Origin: Campanula takesimana
Lineage: Eukaryota; Streptophyta; Magnoliopsida; Asterales; Campanulaceae
NCBI GenBank assembly: GCA_026119855.1
Contig: JAOWBW010001313.1
Coordinates: 286,651-350,650 of the forward strand
DNA: 64,000 nt
Direction of reading: 5' to 3'
In this document: positions 11,405 through 22,700 of the stretch, one piece after another
Numbering within the stretch: the stretch's first letter is position 1
How the letters are laid out: each line of letters begins with the position of its first letter
Notes under the pieces: model-generated
What the model was told of the DNA's origin: nothing
What the model saw: the letters and a program-made list of their open reading frames with translations, nothing else
Databases searched by the model: none
Translations under genes and position numbers: made by a program

Positions 11405-11810
11405 GTGAAAAACGTGTTTTACCCTAAGGATAAAAAAAACGTGTTTTTCCAGAAAAATGCCAGTGTTAATATTAAAAACTGCCAGGCTTGGCCACTGGCA
11501 CTCATAAAACATAGACACTGGTACTTTCATAAGTGCCAGTGTTAGTGTTAAAAAGTGCTAGGCACATACACTGGCACTTTTTTAGCACTGGCACTGGCAG
11601 TTATGAAAAGTGTCAGTGTCTATGTTAATATGTGCCAGTGTAATATCACTGGCACTTTTTAAACTAACACTGGCAGTTACGATAACTTCCAGTTTATTAT
11701 AAAAATTCCACCGCGTGCGTTGAAACAACTTCCAGTTTATTACAAAAATGCCACCGCCTCATTTAAAAAACACGTTTTACCCTAAGATTAGGGTAAAACG
11801 CGTTTTTTAC
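11405..11810. mobile_element. Terminal inverted-repeat element rich in CACTGGCACTT words
   Basis: Starts GTGAAAAACGTGTTTTACCC and ends with the near-complement GGGTAAAACGCGTTTTTTAC, an inverted repeat of about 23 bp. An extra inward copy of the end lies at about 11768-11786, giving a hairpin at the right terminus. The interior repeats GCCAGTGTTA and CACTGGCACTT. No clear target duplication is seen, so the superfamily is unresolved. Confidence 0.6.
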
Positions 11811-12725
11811 TAGTTTTTCACCAAAGTTAATATGTACGAACATTGAAAGAAGTCACATTTTGGGACAAACAAGTATAAAGTAAAGAAAAATAAACATTTT
11901 TGAATTTGATAGGCTATACTGACTGAAAACGCGCCATCTTTCAAAAATTCAACCCAGGATAATGCAAGAGTTAGAGATTGACCCAACCCTGCGATGCTTA
12001 CCGAAAGAGGGGAATTGCACGTAAGAAAAGGGAGAAGGATAAGAATCTACAACGCACTAGAACGCCCGAGATTAGTTGACAACAGTCAAAAAATGGGCGC
12101 CTAATTCGGTCAATTTTTGGATGAAAGTAAAGACCTTGATAGAGAGAACCTGTCAAATTTCAAATGGGAGGAATGCAATATATTACAAAAATACTCATTG
12201 AATTATTTTGACGAAAAATAACGTTTATTTTATATTATTTTATGTAAAAATTATTTAATATTTTGTTTTAAAGTTTTTAGAACAAAAAGAGAAGAAAAAT
12301 GGCTGGAGGAGGAGAAGGAACGTGAGATTTAATTCCATGGCGTAGGGACTACCACTGGCGGAGCCACAGAGGGGCAACCAGGGGCAATTGCCCACCCTTA
12401 AGTTTTTTTTTTTTTTTTTTTTTTTTTTGTGGGGCAAATTATCAATGGTAAAAGAGATATTTCTTAATCTCAATTAAGCCGAGGCTTTATGAACAAAAAT
12501 GTATTTTATAATTTATATACTACTCCTTCCGTCTAAAAAAGTTAGTTCATTTTTTCTCTGAAAGTTAGTTCTTTTTTTTTTCGTTGTCACTACAAACGAA
12601 TTTTGTGCAATTAAGTTTGTTTTTATTTATCATAATGAGAATTTAAAAATTGGTATTGATAAGTTTTAAATTTTCATTAGAATAATTAAAAGTAATTTAA
12701 ATAATTTCTTAAAGTTCATTCAAAA

Positions 12726-13710
12726 TCTTATATATATATATTAAAGTTGGTGAAGAGGCATGTGGTGTTGCCATGTGGATAAGTCATGGGGGAAGGATGA
12801 ATTTGGTGATGCCACATCAAATCTACCCTAATAAGTAAGTGACTTTTCATTTTTTTTCTATTAGCTAATAGTATTAGCTAATAATATTAGTTACTATAAA
12901 GGGTAACTATTATAGTTAACTATTACTAAGAATAGTAATAGTTAACTATAGTACTTAACAACTATAGTTATTTATTACTATTATTAGTAATAATTAACTA
13001 TAATAGTTAAGTATTATAGTTAACTATTACTATTATTAGTAATAGTTACTATAATAGTTAACTATAATAGTTAAGTACTATAGTTAACTATTACTATTAT
13101 TAGTAATAGTTAACTACTTATAGTAACTATTACTATTATTAGTAATAATTACTTTAATAGTTACTTTATATAGTAACTAATTTTATTTAATAGTTAATTA
13201 TAATTATTAAAAATAAATTTTAATTATAATGATAGTTAACTATTAATAGTATTATTAGTTAATCATAATAGTTACTATATAAGTTAACTATTATTATTAA
13301 TAGTATTAGTTAATCATTATACAATACATGTTAATAATTACTATTGATTGTACCCGCTTCGTCCGAGAGTAAGAGTCCTACTTTCTATTTTTGTACGTCC
13401 AGAGTAATAGTCTATTTCCTGAAATGACAAATGATGAGAAATAATGAATAGAGTTTTGGACAATTATACCCTCAACCCACTTGCAATGTTTACCAATTTT
13501 CTATTGTTTCTTTAATAAGTGTGCGCAAACAAGGTAAGACTCTTTTTCTGGGACGGAGAGAGTATTAATTAATCATAGTAGTTACTATATAGGTTAATTA
13601 TTACTATTAATATTATTAGTAAATAATAATAATTATTATATATGTTAATAAATATTATAAATAATAATAGTAAATTAGTTTCCCGTGCAAAAGCACGGGT
13701 TACCTACTAG
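12726..13710 (+). mobile_element. Non-autonomous Helitron
   Basis: Starts TCTTATATATATATATTAAAG and ends with the hairpin CCCGTGC-AAAA-GCACGGG (13682-13699), followed eight bases later by CTAG (13707-13710). The element sits between A (12725) and T (13711). These are the three Helitron hallmarks: a 5' TC, a 3' hairpin plus CTRR, and A/T insertion without duplication. The interior is made of AT-rich TAGTTAACTATTAC words. No Rep/helicase is encoded. Confidence 0.88.
13353..13562. mobile_element. Stowaway MITE inside the Helitron
   Basis: Left part CCCGCTTCGTCCGAGAGTAA and right part GACTCTTTTTCTGGGACGGA are inverted, with TA on both sides. The interior (GAGTTTTGGACAATTATACC and CCCACTTGCAA) matches the MITE at 35226-35524, placing both in one family. 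Confidence 0.85.
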
Positions 13711-14033
13711 TAACATTGAAAACAAAGAAACTAACTTTATGAGACAGAAAGAGTATATTAATCATTAATGTAATAGGCTAGATATCTTGTCTTGAAAGAT
13801 TAACATGTATAAAGAATTTTAATGTTTTATATTGGTAGAATAGTGTTTTTTTTTTCTTTTTATAGGCGAAAGTTTCCACTTATTTTCATGAATCTGATAA
13901 TGACTGGATGAAAAAACTGTCCAAAAAATTTCGGGGCCGCTGCACCCGAACCCCCAATCATTTTCCCTTTGTTCCGAAAATTCTTGCCCCCCCCCCCTTT
14001 CCTCAAATTCCTGGCTCTGCCACTGGGGACTAG

Positions 14034-14775
14034 GGTTCAGTGCAGGGGCTTGAAGATGTGAGCGTGGTTGGGGCATAAAGCTGAGGACCGAGGGCATGCA
14101 TGTCCAAAAGAAGGTTAGTGATTTTATGGTTAATTCAAAAAATGGTTGGAGCTCTGAGCTTGTTTTGGGCACAAAGTTGAGGGTTGAGGGCATATGCATG
14201 TCCAAAAGAAGGTTTGGGACTTTATGGTGAATTAAAAAAATGCTCGTCTTAAATGGTGTTTTCGCTTAAGCCTAAAGATTATGTGGTAAATGCTCCTTCT
14301 TTTAAAGGAAAAGAAGACAAATCTAATTCTTTAAGTTTCCCACCCCAATCATATTGAATAAAATCAGGAGTCAATATTATAATTCAAAACCAAGCAAATT
14401 AATGTTATTAGTCATTCAATTAAAACCGTTTCACAAAATAGAAATAGTTTTCTATAGGTTTAAAGTAAAAACAAAAATATTGATTTTAGATCACTTGGGT
14501 GTTCAAGTTAAAGAAGCATTTGAGCGTCTCAAGTAACTGTTTATAAGGGTGTTTGATGGAGATTTGGTTATGAGGATATCATTGGCAAAAGCTTAGTTTG
14601 GTTATTGTTTGAAGTTGATAGTCTGTTTGTTTTTTCGAGATACATAGTAATCCTGATATTAAGATGAGCGTCTTGTAAAACGTCATTTTCTTAATATATA
14701 CTAAGTGTGTGTTTTTACCTTTTCGAAAAAATATTATAAACTTTAAACACTTAGTTTCGATAGGAATATAAATAT
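14034..14775. other. Intergenic, no gene seen
   Basis: AT-rich sequence with short open frames lacking recognisable similarity. One phrase (GGGCATGCATGTCCAAAAGAAGG-like) occurs twice near 14090 and 14190 as an imperfect direct repeat of about 85 bp. Confidence 0.5.
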
Positions 14776-14784
14776 TACATAGAC

Positions 14785-14954
14785 GAGAAATTTTTGGGGG
14801 AAACTAGTTCCTCCATAAATTATAAAAAGTCCTGTTTTTATATGGTTTAAAAGGTTTAGGGTTTGGGGTTTTAGGTTTAGATTTTAGGGTTTCAGGGTGA
14901 AAACAATGACTTTTTATAACTTATGGAGGAACTAGTTTCCCCCAAAACACACTC
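14785..14954. mobile_element. MULE-type MITE with telomere-like centre
   Basis: Inverted arms of about 50 bp share TTGGGGGAAACTAGTTCCTC, and the 9-bp sequence TACATAGAC flanks both sides (14776-14784 and 14955-14963). The loop contains GGTTTAGGGTTTGGGG, which resembles plant telomere repeat by composition only. The following 14964-15450 has no feature I recognise. Confidence 0.85.
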
Positions 14955-15450
14955 TACATAGACACCTTTACTAATTTTTACATATGATTTAAAACATGGG
15001 GATAGACAAGGAAGGGCTCGGCAATTTCATAAAATCTGATCATTCACTTGCACCCAACACCCAAGTTCTGGTAAAAAACTATTTTCCTAAACAATAAAAA
15101 ACATGGTTTTATAACATTGAAACTGATGATTGACCCGTTAGTTAAAATTGTCAATTTTATTTTCAAGTTGTTTTAAATCATAATTCAAGAACGTGTTAAA
15201 ATTGTCAATTTTGTTTAATAATCATCAGACAGCTATAACTGATATACTGTATAATAAAGTTGACAAATTTAAAATCATACTGAACTCAATTTTTCAGAGT
15301 GTTAATTTTCTTATTTACAAAACTTAGTATTATTGTTTTAACATAACTTACTCTTATTATTGGACAATATTTCTTGATAAACGAACTTTATATAAAGAGA
15401 TAAAACTCTATAAGAGTTTGTAAACGATGACAATTTCTTTGAAATGAATG

Positions 15451-15632
15451 GGGCAATGCTAGGGACACAAAAAAAGTTTACAAAATAATGGATACAAAAG
15501 GAGGTAGTGATATTTTATTGGTTGTATCGGTTGTGGACCCGGCACACTCTAATTAAAAGCACCAATAAAAATCACGACACTTCATTTTGTAAGCCAAATT
15601 TTATGAACTTTTTTGTGACTTTATATTTACCC
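15451..15632. mobile_element. MULE-type MITE, copy 2
   Basis: Opposite-orientation copy of 1148-1325, sharing the GGGCAATGCTAGGG end and the TTATATTTACCC end. The flanks AAATGAATG and AAATGAATA give a 9-bp duplication with one mismatch. It lies upstream of the TBC gene. Confidence 0.83.
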
Positions 15633-15644
15633 AAATGAATAATA

Positions 15645-15878
15645 CCCCCTCCGTCCCACCCGACTTAGGATTCTTGGTCAAACAATTTATACTTTGACCA
15701 AATATTTGAAGAAATATAATGATGCTAATAAAAATTTTAAAATTGTTATTGTATCACGATTAATAATAAACTAAATAACTATTTTTAGATTTTTATTAAG
15801 ATAATTATTTTTGTTCAAATTGTTGGTCAAAACATAAATTGCTTGACAAAGAATCCTAAGTCGGGCGGGATAGAGGGA
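15645..15878. mobile_element. Stowaway MITE upstream of TBC gene
   Basis: Ends CCCCCTCCGTCCCACCCGAC and GTCGGGCGGGATAGAGGG are inverted, with TA at the left. The arms continue through TTAGGATTCTTGGTCAA. It sits immediately upstream of the likely transcription start of the TBC gene (leader about 15950-16203). Confidence 0.85.
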
Positions 15879-16535
15879 TTATATTACAACTGTCAGAAAA
15901 AATTAATATAGAAGGATAAGTACAGGGACTAATTTAAAATTGTTCATACATCAGGGGAGCACAGTGAAACAAACCATGACATTCATCATTAATTACATTT
16001 GAAAATCTCTTGCACTTTCCATCTTTTGTCTCTTGTCTCTCCGAATCAAACCTGCAAAAAATCATCGCCAAAAAAAAAAAAAAAAAAAAAAAATCATTTG
16101 TTTTTCCGCTGCAGTGATTCTTCGAGGAAAATCCAAATTTCATTGAACAAAAAGGCAAGTGGATCTCTTTCTGAATTCATCTCATTTAATTCATCATAAT
16201 TCTGTAAGTGTTAATTCAATTAGATTTCGTCAGGTGTGCTTTACAATCATTTAATTCCGATAAATTTCGATCTTTATTCATCAGAGTTTAATATACCCAA
16301 ATTCAAGCTCGAAAATCACTTTTGTCAGATTCATCCTGCATTTTACTAAATGATTAAATCTCATTAATGAAAAATGCCGTAATTAGTGAACTTTACCGTT
16401 AGCCTCTTTGGTGTTGTTTAATCATTATTGGTTGCCAATTTTGGAGTTTATTTTTCAGTTAGAGTTTGTGTTAGGTTAACTAAAATCTGAAGAAGTGTAT
16501 GGAAGATTCCGAAAACCGGGAGAAACTTTGTATAA

Positions 16536-16540
<5 letters not shown>

Positions 16541-16587
<47 letters not shown>
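16541..16587. repeat. (TA)n microsatellite
   Basis: More than 20 TA units in the predicted 5' UTR intron of the TBC gene. Similar short TA runs separate the MITEs at 21494-21520 and follow 22021. Confidence 0.95.
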
Positions 16588-16589
<2 letters not shown>

Positions 16590-16708
16590 TTATGTGTATG
16601 TTGATTTTATAATTTTAGTTGAATGCATTGTTTTGGTTGTAGTGATTAAGGTTTGTGACTAATTAGGTGATATTGTTGTGGAGTGTAGCAGCAAAGGTGG
16701 GGGATCTT

Positions 16709-19700
16709 ATGAAGAATTCCGCACATGGGGAGATGGATTCTTTTTTTCCCATTAGGGCAGAGTACCAATCTGAAGTTCCGAAGACCCGATTCAAGCCCAA
16801 GGTGAGCAGACATGCTTTCCTTTTGTGCTCAATTGCCTTTAAGCATTTAATTTTCTGTTTTGATTAATGTGTGAAGTTAAAGTGATAATCTTATTAGTGT
16901 TTCATGTTATGTTCTTTTTTTTCTCCCTGTTTGAGATAACTACGTGGCCTTGGTTTGTTTGCGTTATTATAACAGTGGCGGATCTAGAACTATAGAAGCA
17001 GGTCAAAATTAATCTTATCAAGGTAGAAATTACGTATAGAGTCTACAAGTGGTCAAAATTACTACATAGTGCAAAGTTCTCCTACCGAAAAGGGGTGAAA
17101 ATTGATAAAATCTAACATTTTTAGTATTAAGATATTAGATTTTTTATAACTATAATGGGTAAATTGCATGTATTACAAATATAAGGGGGTTCAGTTGACC
17201 CCCTTTCTATATGTGACCCCCTTCCTACTCCGATGCTCGGACTCTTGTTTTTTGCTAAGGTACCTGTGTCCACAGGGTGTGGTTGTGGGTGTGACTATTA
17301 CACTACATCTTCTGTTAAATCTTAAAATGTTAGAAAATCCGACACTCTGATCCGTATCCGTGTCAGAAAATCGTACTTGAGCTTGAGCATCATTTATTCT
17401 TATATACTCCCTCCACCATGAAGAAGGTCCCATTTGGCAAGTCATTTTAAGGATGTAGCTTTACTTTGTACTTTCTTGAAATTGCACAAGAAGTATTACC
17501 TTTTCAAGAAATAGACTACTACACTTTTTGGAACAAACCAGGAAGGAACGAAGGAGCATCTGGGGACCGGGGGGGGGGTATAATTGTGCATTATGCTTAA
17601 TCTGAATTATTATGGTGAAAAGGCTTATTTTTTAACAGGTTTCCTATACAATGGCTATTCTCTTTCACAGGTAGGGAAAACCCTAAGTGCAAGAAGATGG
17701 AATGCGGCATTTTCCAAAGAGGGACATTTGGATATAGCTGGTGTGCTTAGGAGGATTCAAAGAGGGGTACATCCTTTCCTTTTTTGTTTCACTTTACATG
17801 TGTGAACTAATATTGTTTTTGCATATATATTTGGTATATTTTGGTTGAACAATGAAGTAAAAAATCATATGAACTCCTTTCAAATATGGATATGTTACAT
17901 ATATGTTAGAATTGGGCAACTTGATAACGTGCTAGCTTTCTTGAGATAAAATTATTTTATGGGGTGTGTGAGTGTGCGCTTATGTGTGTTCTTTGGTGGG
18001 TGCAGTACCGAAGCCTTAAATTTACTCAAAGGGGGACACATTTTTTATTTTATTAATTTTGACGTTGTAGGGGAATGAGGACAAACTTTTGACATAGCAC
18101 AACTTTTGCCTAGAAGATAGGGGGTCAAAATTAACATTTTGTAGAAAGATTTTTCTATATGATTTAATGTTTGGTAAGATCTCAACTTTCCAAACTTCAG
18201 TCTGTCTTGAAGTTACCTTCTCCCCTTGCAGGGTGGGTGGGTTGGCAGTTCAAAAATTGCTACGTAACCAACTATCTAAAAGCTTAAGCTATTAAGAGAG
18301 AGAGAGAGAGAGAGGGTAAAAATGTATATCAGCTCTAGTCTCCCCTTACTTACAAAACCAGCTCACACATGAATTGTAGAGACTTCAGCTATTGAAGCAA
18401 AGTTGCATGACCTCATCAGAAAGTTCTCTTTCTCAGTTTATAATTAAGGGGAAGAGCCTTGGTCGTGCGAAGAATAAGCAGAATCAATTTGTTACAGACG
18501 AAGTCAGGTTATACTTTAACGAAGTGTCAAGATTAATATTTGGATGGATCTTATTTGGTTTAAAGGGGGGTCAAGATTATCATATAGTTCAAACTATACC
18601 TTTAACGAAGTGGACTGAATTGATACAATTAATATTTTCACTAGAAAAAGACAGTAATCTTAGAAGCTAAAGTGTCATTATCTCAAAACTAAAGAGGGTC
18701 ACCTAGCCCCTTTGGATCGGCCGTGGCTTCGCCGCCACTGCTCTTATGTAGTCTCTAATATCAGCATACAGAGGCTGCATCTTTATATGAGAACTGTCGC
18801 TTTACACTGTCACTAGCTTTACAAGGTGTGCTCTTTTATTCTTCTGATGCACATCTATCAGATGGAGATGGGCATTTCGGGCCCGCGCCCGTCAAACCCT
18901 TAACCCGTGAGCCTGCCTCCCGAACCCGGCCCTTGGCCCTTGCATTTAACGGGCGGGCCGGACCTTCAATATATCCAACGGGCCGGGCTTGAGCCCGCGG
19001 GATCAAACCCGTGAAACGGCCCGCACCCGTAGCCCTTAAAATTTCAAAATTAATTAATTTATTTATTTATTTGAATTTCTGAAAATAGTTTATATTATTT
19101 ATAAAAAGTAACTACATTAATTTATTTATGCATTTGTATTATTACTTAATTATTATAATTTTTTAATCTTTTATCAAGATTTGTATATTTATTTTTTATA
19201 GTATATACTTAATTATTATAATTTTTCAAAATGGAGTATGTTTATATTTAAAAAAAATTATTCATTACAATTATAAACTTTTTTCACTATTTTTATTTTC
19301 TTTAATAACATACTAAAATTATTAAAGGAATAAAGGCTACTTATATTTTTAGTAAATTATAAATTAAATTTTAAAGTCTTTAATATTTTTAAACATTTTT
19401 TTTATAAAATTCTGTATTTTTCCAGATTTTTTTTATAAAAAAAAAAAAAAAAAAACCGTTCAAGCCCTTTGGGTTAAACCCAAGGGCCGACGGGCGGGCC
19501 TAAGTCACATTGAAGAAGCGGGCCGGGCCGGGTCCAACCCGCGGGCTCACACGCCACGGGCGGGCCCAAGCCCGTTAAACCGCGGGTTAGTGAAAAATAA
19601 GGGCCGGGCGGGTTTGCCCTTATGCCCATCTCCACTATCAGATGCTCGTAAGATCTTCATTTTCATAAATACTTTTGACTCGTGGAAGTACATTCACAGT

Positions 19701-22700
19701 ATAATTGGTACTGCAATATTTGTGGGGGATTAAATGTGTGCATTTTCCTATTAGTCTAACACTATTAACTAGGAATTGTTGGCATATCTTTTTTCTTTCT
19801 TGTTATGGTACTTACACTTCTCTTTGTTGTTAGGGTATTCATCCATCAATCAAAGGGGAGGTTTGGGAATTTTTACTGGGTTGTTATGATCCGAGCAGCT
19901 CCGTAGATGAACGAAATGAGATCAGGCAAAAGCGGAGGTAGTGCTTTAATAATTTTGTCCGCAACATGTTGAAGGACATAGATAGGTGTGAGACCTGTGA
20001 ATCTGGGTTGTCTTCATAATGTAGAATGTATGAATCTAAATAACACACAACTAGCTTAACTTTCCATGTTCTTTCTTATTTCCTTTTAGGTTCCACATTT
20101 AATTATTAGATTTTTCTACTAATGCATTATAGATTGTATAGATGGGATGGTTGCAACTGTTAATCAGTTCGGGATTCTCTTTGATGCAAAGCAATTACCT
20201 TAAAATATTGAGAAAATGGATATTTAGTCCTGATACGTTCCTGTTGAATGGTTGACCTCCTTGACCAGTAAAATCGTTGTCTCCTCAGTACAGACTTTGG
20301 TTGAATGTGAAACATTGCCTTGAGTGTTTAGTGTATCAATGAAGTAAGCGTTTGCGTTACCGGAACCTGTAAGTCATTAGAGGCTCGGTTTTTTTTATTT
20401 TTTATTTCTTAAATGTACCATCATGATGAAAAAAGGGACGGCACTAATTTGTGATTACATGAGTTTAACAGAAGCTTGTGTAAAGAGGAGATTTGCTCTT
20501 GCCTTCTTTAGTGATTGAAAATAAAATGGGGAAACATGATTAATAATATTAATCATGTTTCAGTAAATGACACAAAACATGATTCAGTAAACTTCCATCT
20601 GTATTTTGGTTTTCAAATCGAAAAATGTTTGTCTGTCTGAAACATTTTACTCTTGCACACCTCCGCCAACATATCTGGACGTGCTTGCAGTGGGTTTATG
20701 TCGTGTCGTTGTTAGTGATGCCATACCAGATGTTGGATCCCTTTAGTAGTATCCTTTTAAATTCTTTATTTGTGGGGAATCAAATCGATCATCAAGGGAG
20801 GATAGATTTGGGAGACTTGTGGCATGGCCAAATGTCATACAGTTACTGAGTAAAATAAGGCAACAAAGGGACACCCAATTCTATCTTTTGTCAGCATTAA
20901 GTTAGCTCTCCTGTAGTGTTTTGGAAGAAAGCTCCAATATTTGCCATTTTTCACTTTGAGATGTGTTGCTAAGCTGGAAACTGTGAAGCTAACCATTGCC
21001 TTGATGGTTACTGATTTTAGTGGCAAGAATCTGTATGAACAAATTATGCTTGTGAGTAGGAGCATTATCATGTTAATTTGTGATTACATTCGCAAATTAT
21101 GAAGGGTTTTGTCTGATTAGCTGGCACTGAAATATGTTTCGCTTTAACGAATGTAAACTTAGATGACCTGGTTCTTTATATATACTCCCTCCGTCCCAGC
21201 ACAAGACTAGAGGGGTTTGCACACTAATTAAGACAAACTAGTAAATGTGTGGTAGAAAATGAAGAGAGAGAATGAGTGGAGTAAATAGTAGTGTTAGTTG
21301 GATAAATTGAGTGGTGGAAAATGAAGAGAGAGAATGAGTGGGATAAATAGTAGTGTTGGTTGAATAAATTGAGTGGTGGAAAATGAAGAAAGAGAATGAG
21401 TGGGGTTGAAACATTTCCATTTTGGGCAGTCTCACTTTTAGTGGGACGGCTTAAAAAAGGAAAGAAGTCTCACTTATGCTGGGACGGAGGGAGTATATAT
21501 ATATATATATATATATATATAGGTAGGTGCTCAAATGAGAACCTAAATATCGTGAGAACCGTGAGAACTACCTAATGTATCCAATGTATCCAAGTGAACC
21601 ATTGGATACATTAGTTTTTACCTAATGTATCCAAGTAATGTATCCAATGTATTCAATTGAACCATTGGATACATTAGGTAAAAACCTAATGTATCCAAGT
21701 TCTCACGGTTCTCACGATATTTAGGTTCTCACAGGAGCACGACCCTATATATATACTCCCTCCGTCCCTCTTTAATCTACAAAATTTGCCATTTTGGTTG
21801 TCCCACTTTAATCTACAAAGTCCCAAAAAGGAAATGTTTTAATACTTTTAAAATAATGGGACCCACTTGTCATACTTACAACTACTATCCCCTTACTATT
21901 CTCTACCCCACTTTCTCTCTCCCACTCAACTATCTACACTCACAACACATCAACTTTTTCACTTTTTCCTTAAACAATGTGCCCAACTCAAAATTTGTAA
22001 GTTAAAGAGGGACGGAGGGAATATATATATATATATATATATTATCTTTTTTTTTTTTTTTTAAGAAAGATGACCTGGTTTGTTAATGAATGCAAGGTTA
22101 GTCTCGAATGCATACTGTATAGTGTATATGTGTTCACTGAATACTTACTGACTACATATGTTCTTAGGGAGCAGTATGCTGCAATGAAAGCAGTCTGCCA
22201 ACAGATGGTACCAGTTGTTGGTAGCGGAAAGTATATTACAGCAGCTATAATTACTGATGATGGACAGCCAATTGTTGGTAGCGGAAAGTATATTACAGCA
22301 GCTATAATTACTGATGATGGACAGCCAATAACAGATGGTGTCTCACAAGATTACGGAGATTTATTGAAATACGATGTTGAAACGGACAAGAGAGTAATCC
22401 AATGGAAGCTAAGCTTACATCAGATAGGTTTGTACTTGTGCATGCATCTCCTTTTTAAGTAAACGTGCTGTACTGAGTCAGCTTCTATATTGTTGCTTAT
22501 GCTTCGCCCTTTTTTTTTTTTTTGTTTCTTGCTGTTTAATGTGCATTTCCCCTTTCTATAAAATTCCCTAGTAGATCTTGCTGTCATCTTGAGTCGTGGA
22601 CTATGAGTGTTAGGCTCATAAAACACCGAAGATCTCAAGATGCACGCGCGCAATACACACACATTTCTCAGAGCCACTAGTTCCGCATTTTGCTTGGTTC

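Larger units (their letters stand above)
12523..13753. mobile_element. Stowaway-like MITE split by a Helitron
   Basis: Left end CTCCTTCCGTCTAAAAAAGT pairs with right end ACTTTATGAGACAGAAAGAG, and both are flanked by TA (12521-12522 and 13754-13755). Removing 12726-13710 leaves a MITE of about 246 bp with 25-bp terminal inverted repeats. Confidence 0.82.
12353..14025. mobile_element. hAT-type element hosting a nested transposon stack
   Basis: Ends CACTGGCGGAGCCA and TGGCTCTGCCACTG are inverted repeats. The flanks GGGACTAC (12345-12352) and GGGACTAG (14026-14033) match at 7 of 8 positions, as expected of an old hAT duplication. Inside lies a Stowaway-like element (12523-13753), which contains a Helitron (12726-13710), which contains another Stowaway (13353-13562). 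Without these insertions the element is about 440 bp. Confidence 0.75.

Noticed and set aside
14850..14905. Telomere-like sequence (TTTAGGGTTTGGGG words)
   Set aside because: Irregular and short, located in the loop of a MITE with 9-bp duplications; not an interstitial telomere tract.
16973..18740. One large transposon bounded by CAGTGGCGGATC and GCCGCCACTG
   Set aside because: Exon 2 of the TBC gene (17671-17766) lies between the two ends and no 8-bp duplication matches. These are more likely separate hAT remnants in introns 1 and 2.
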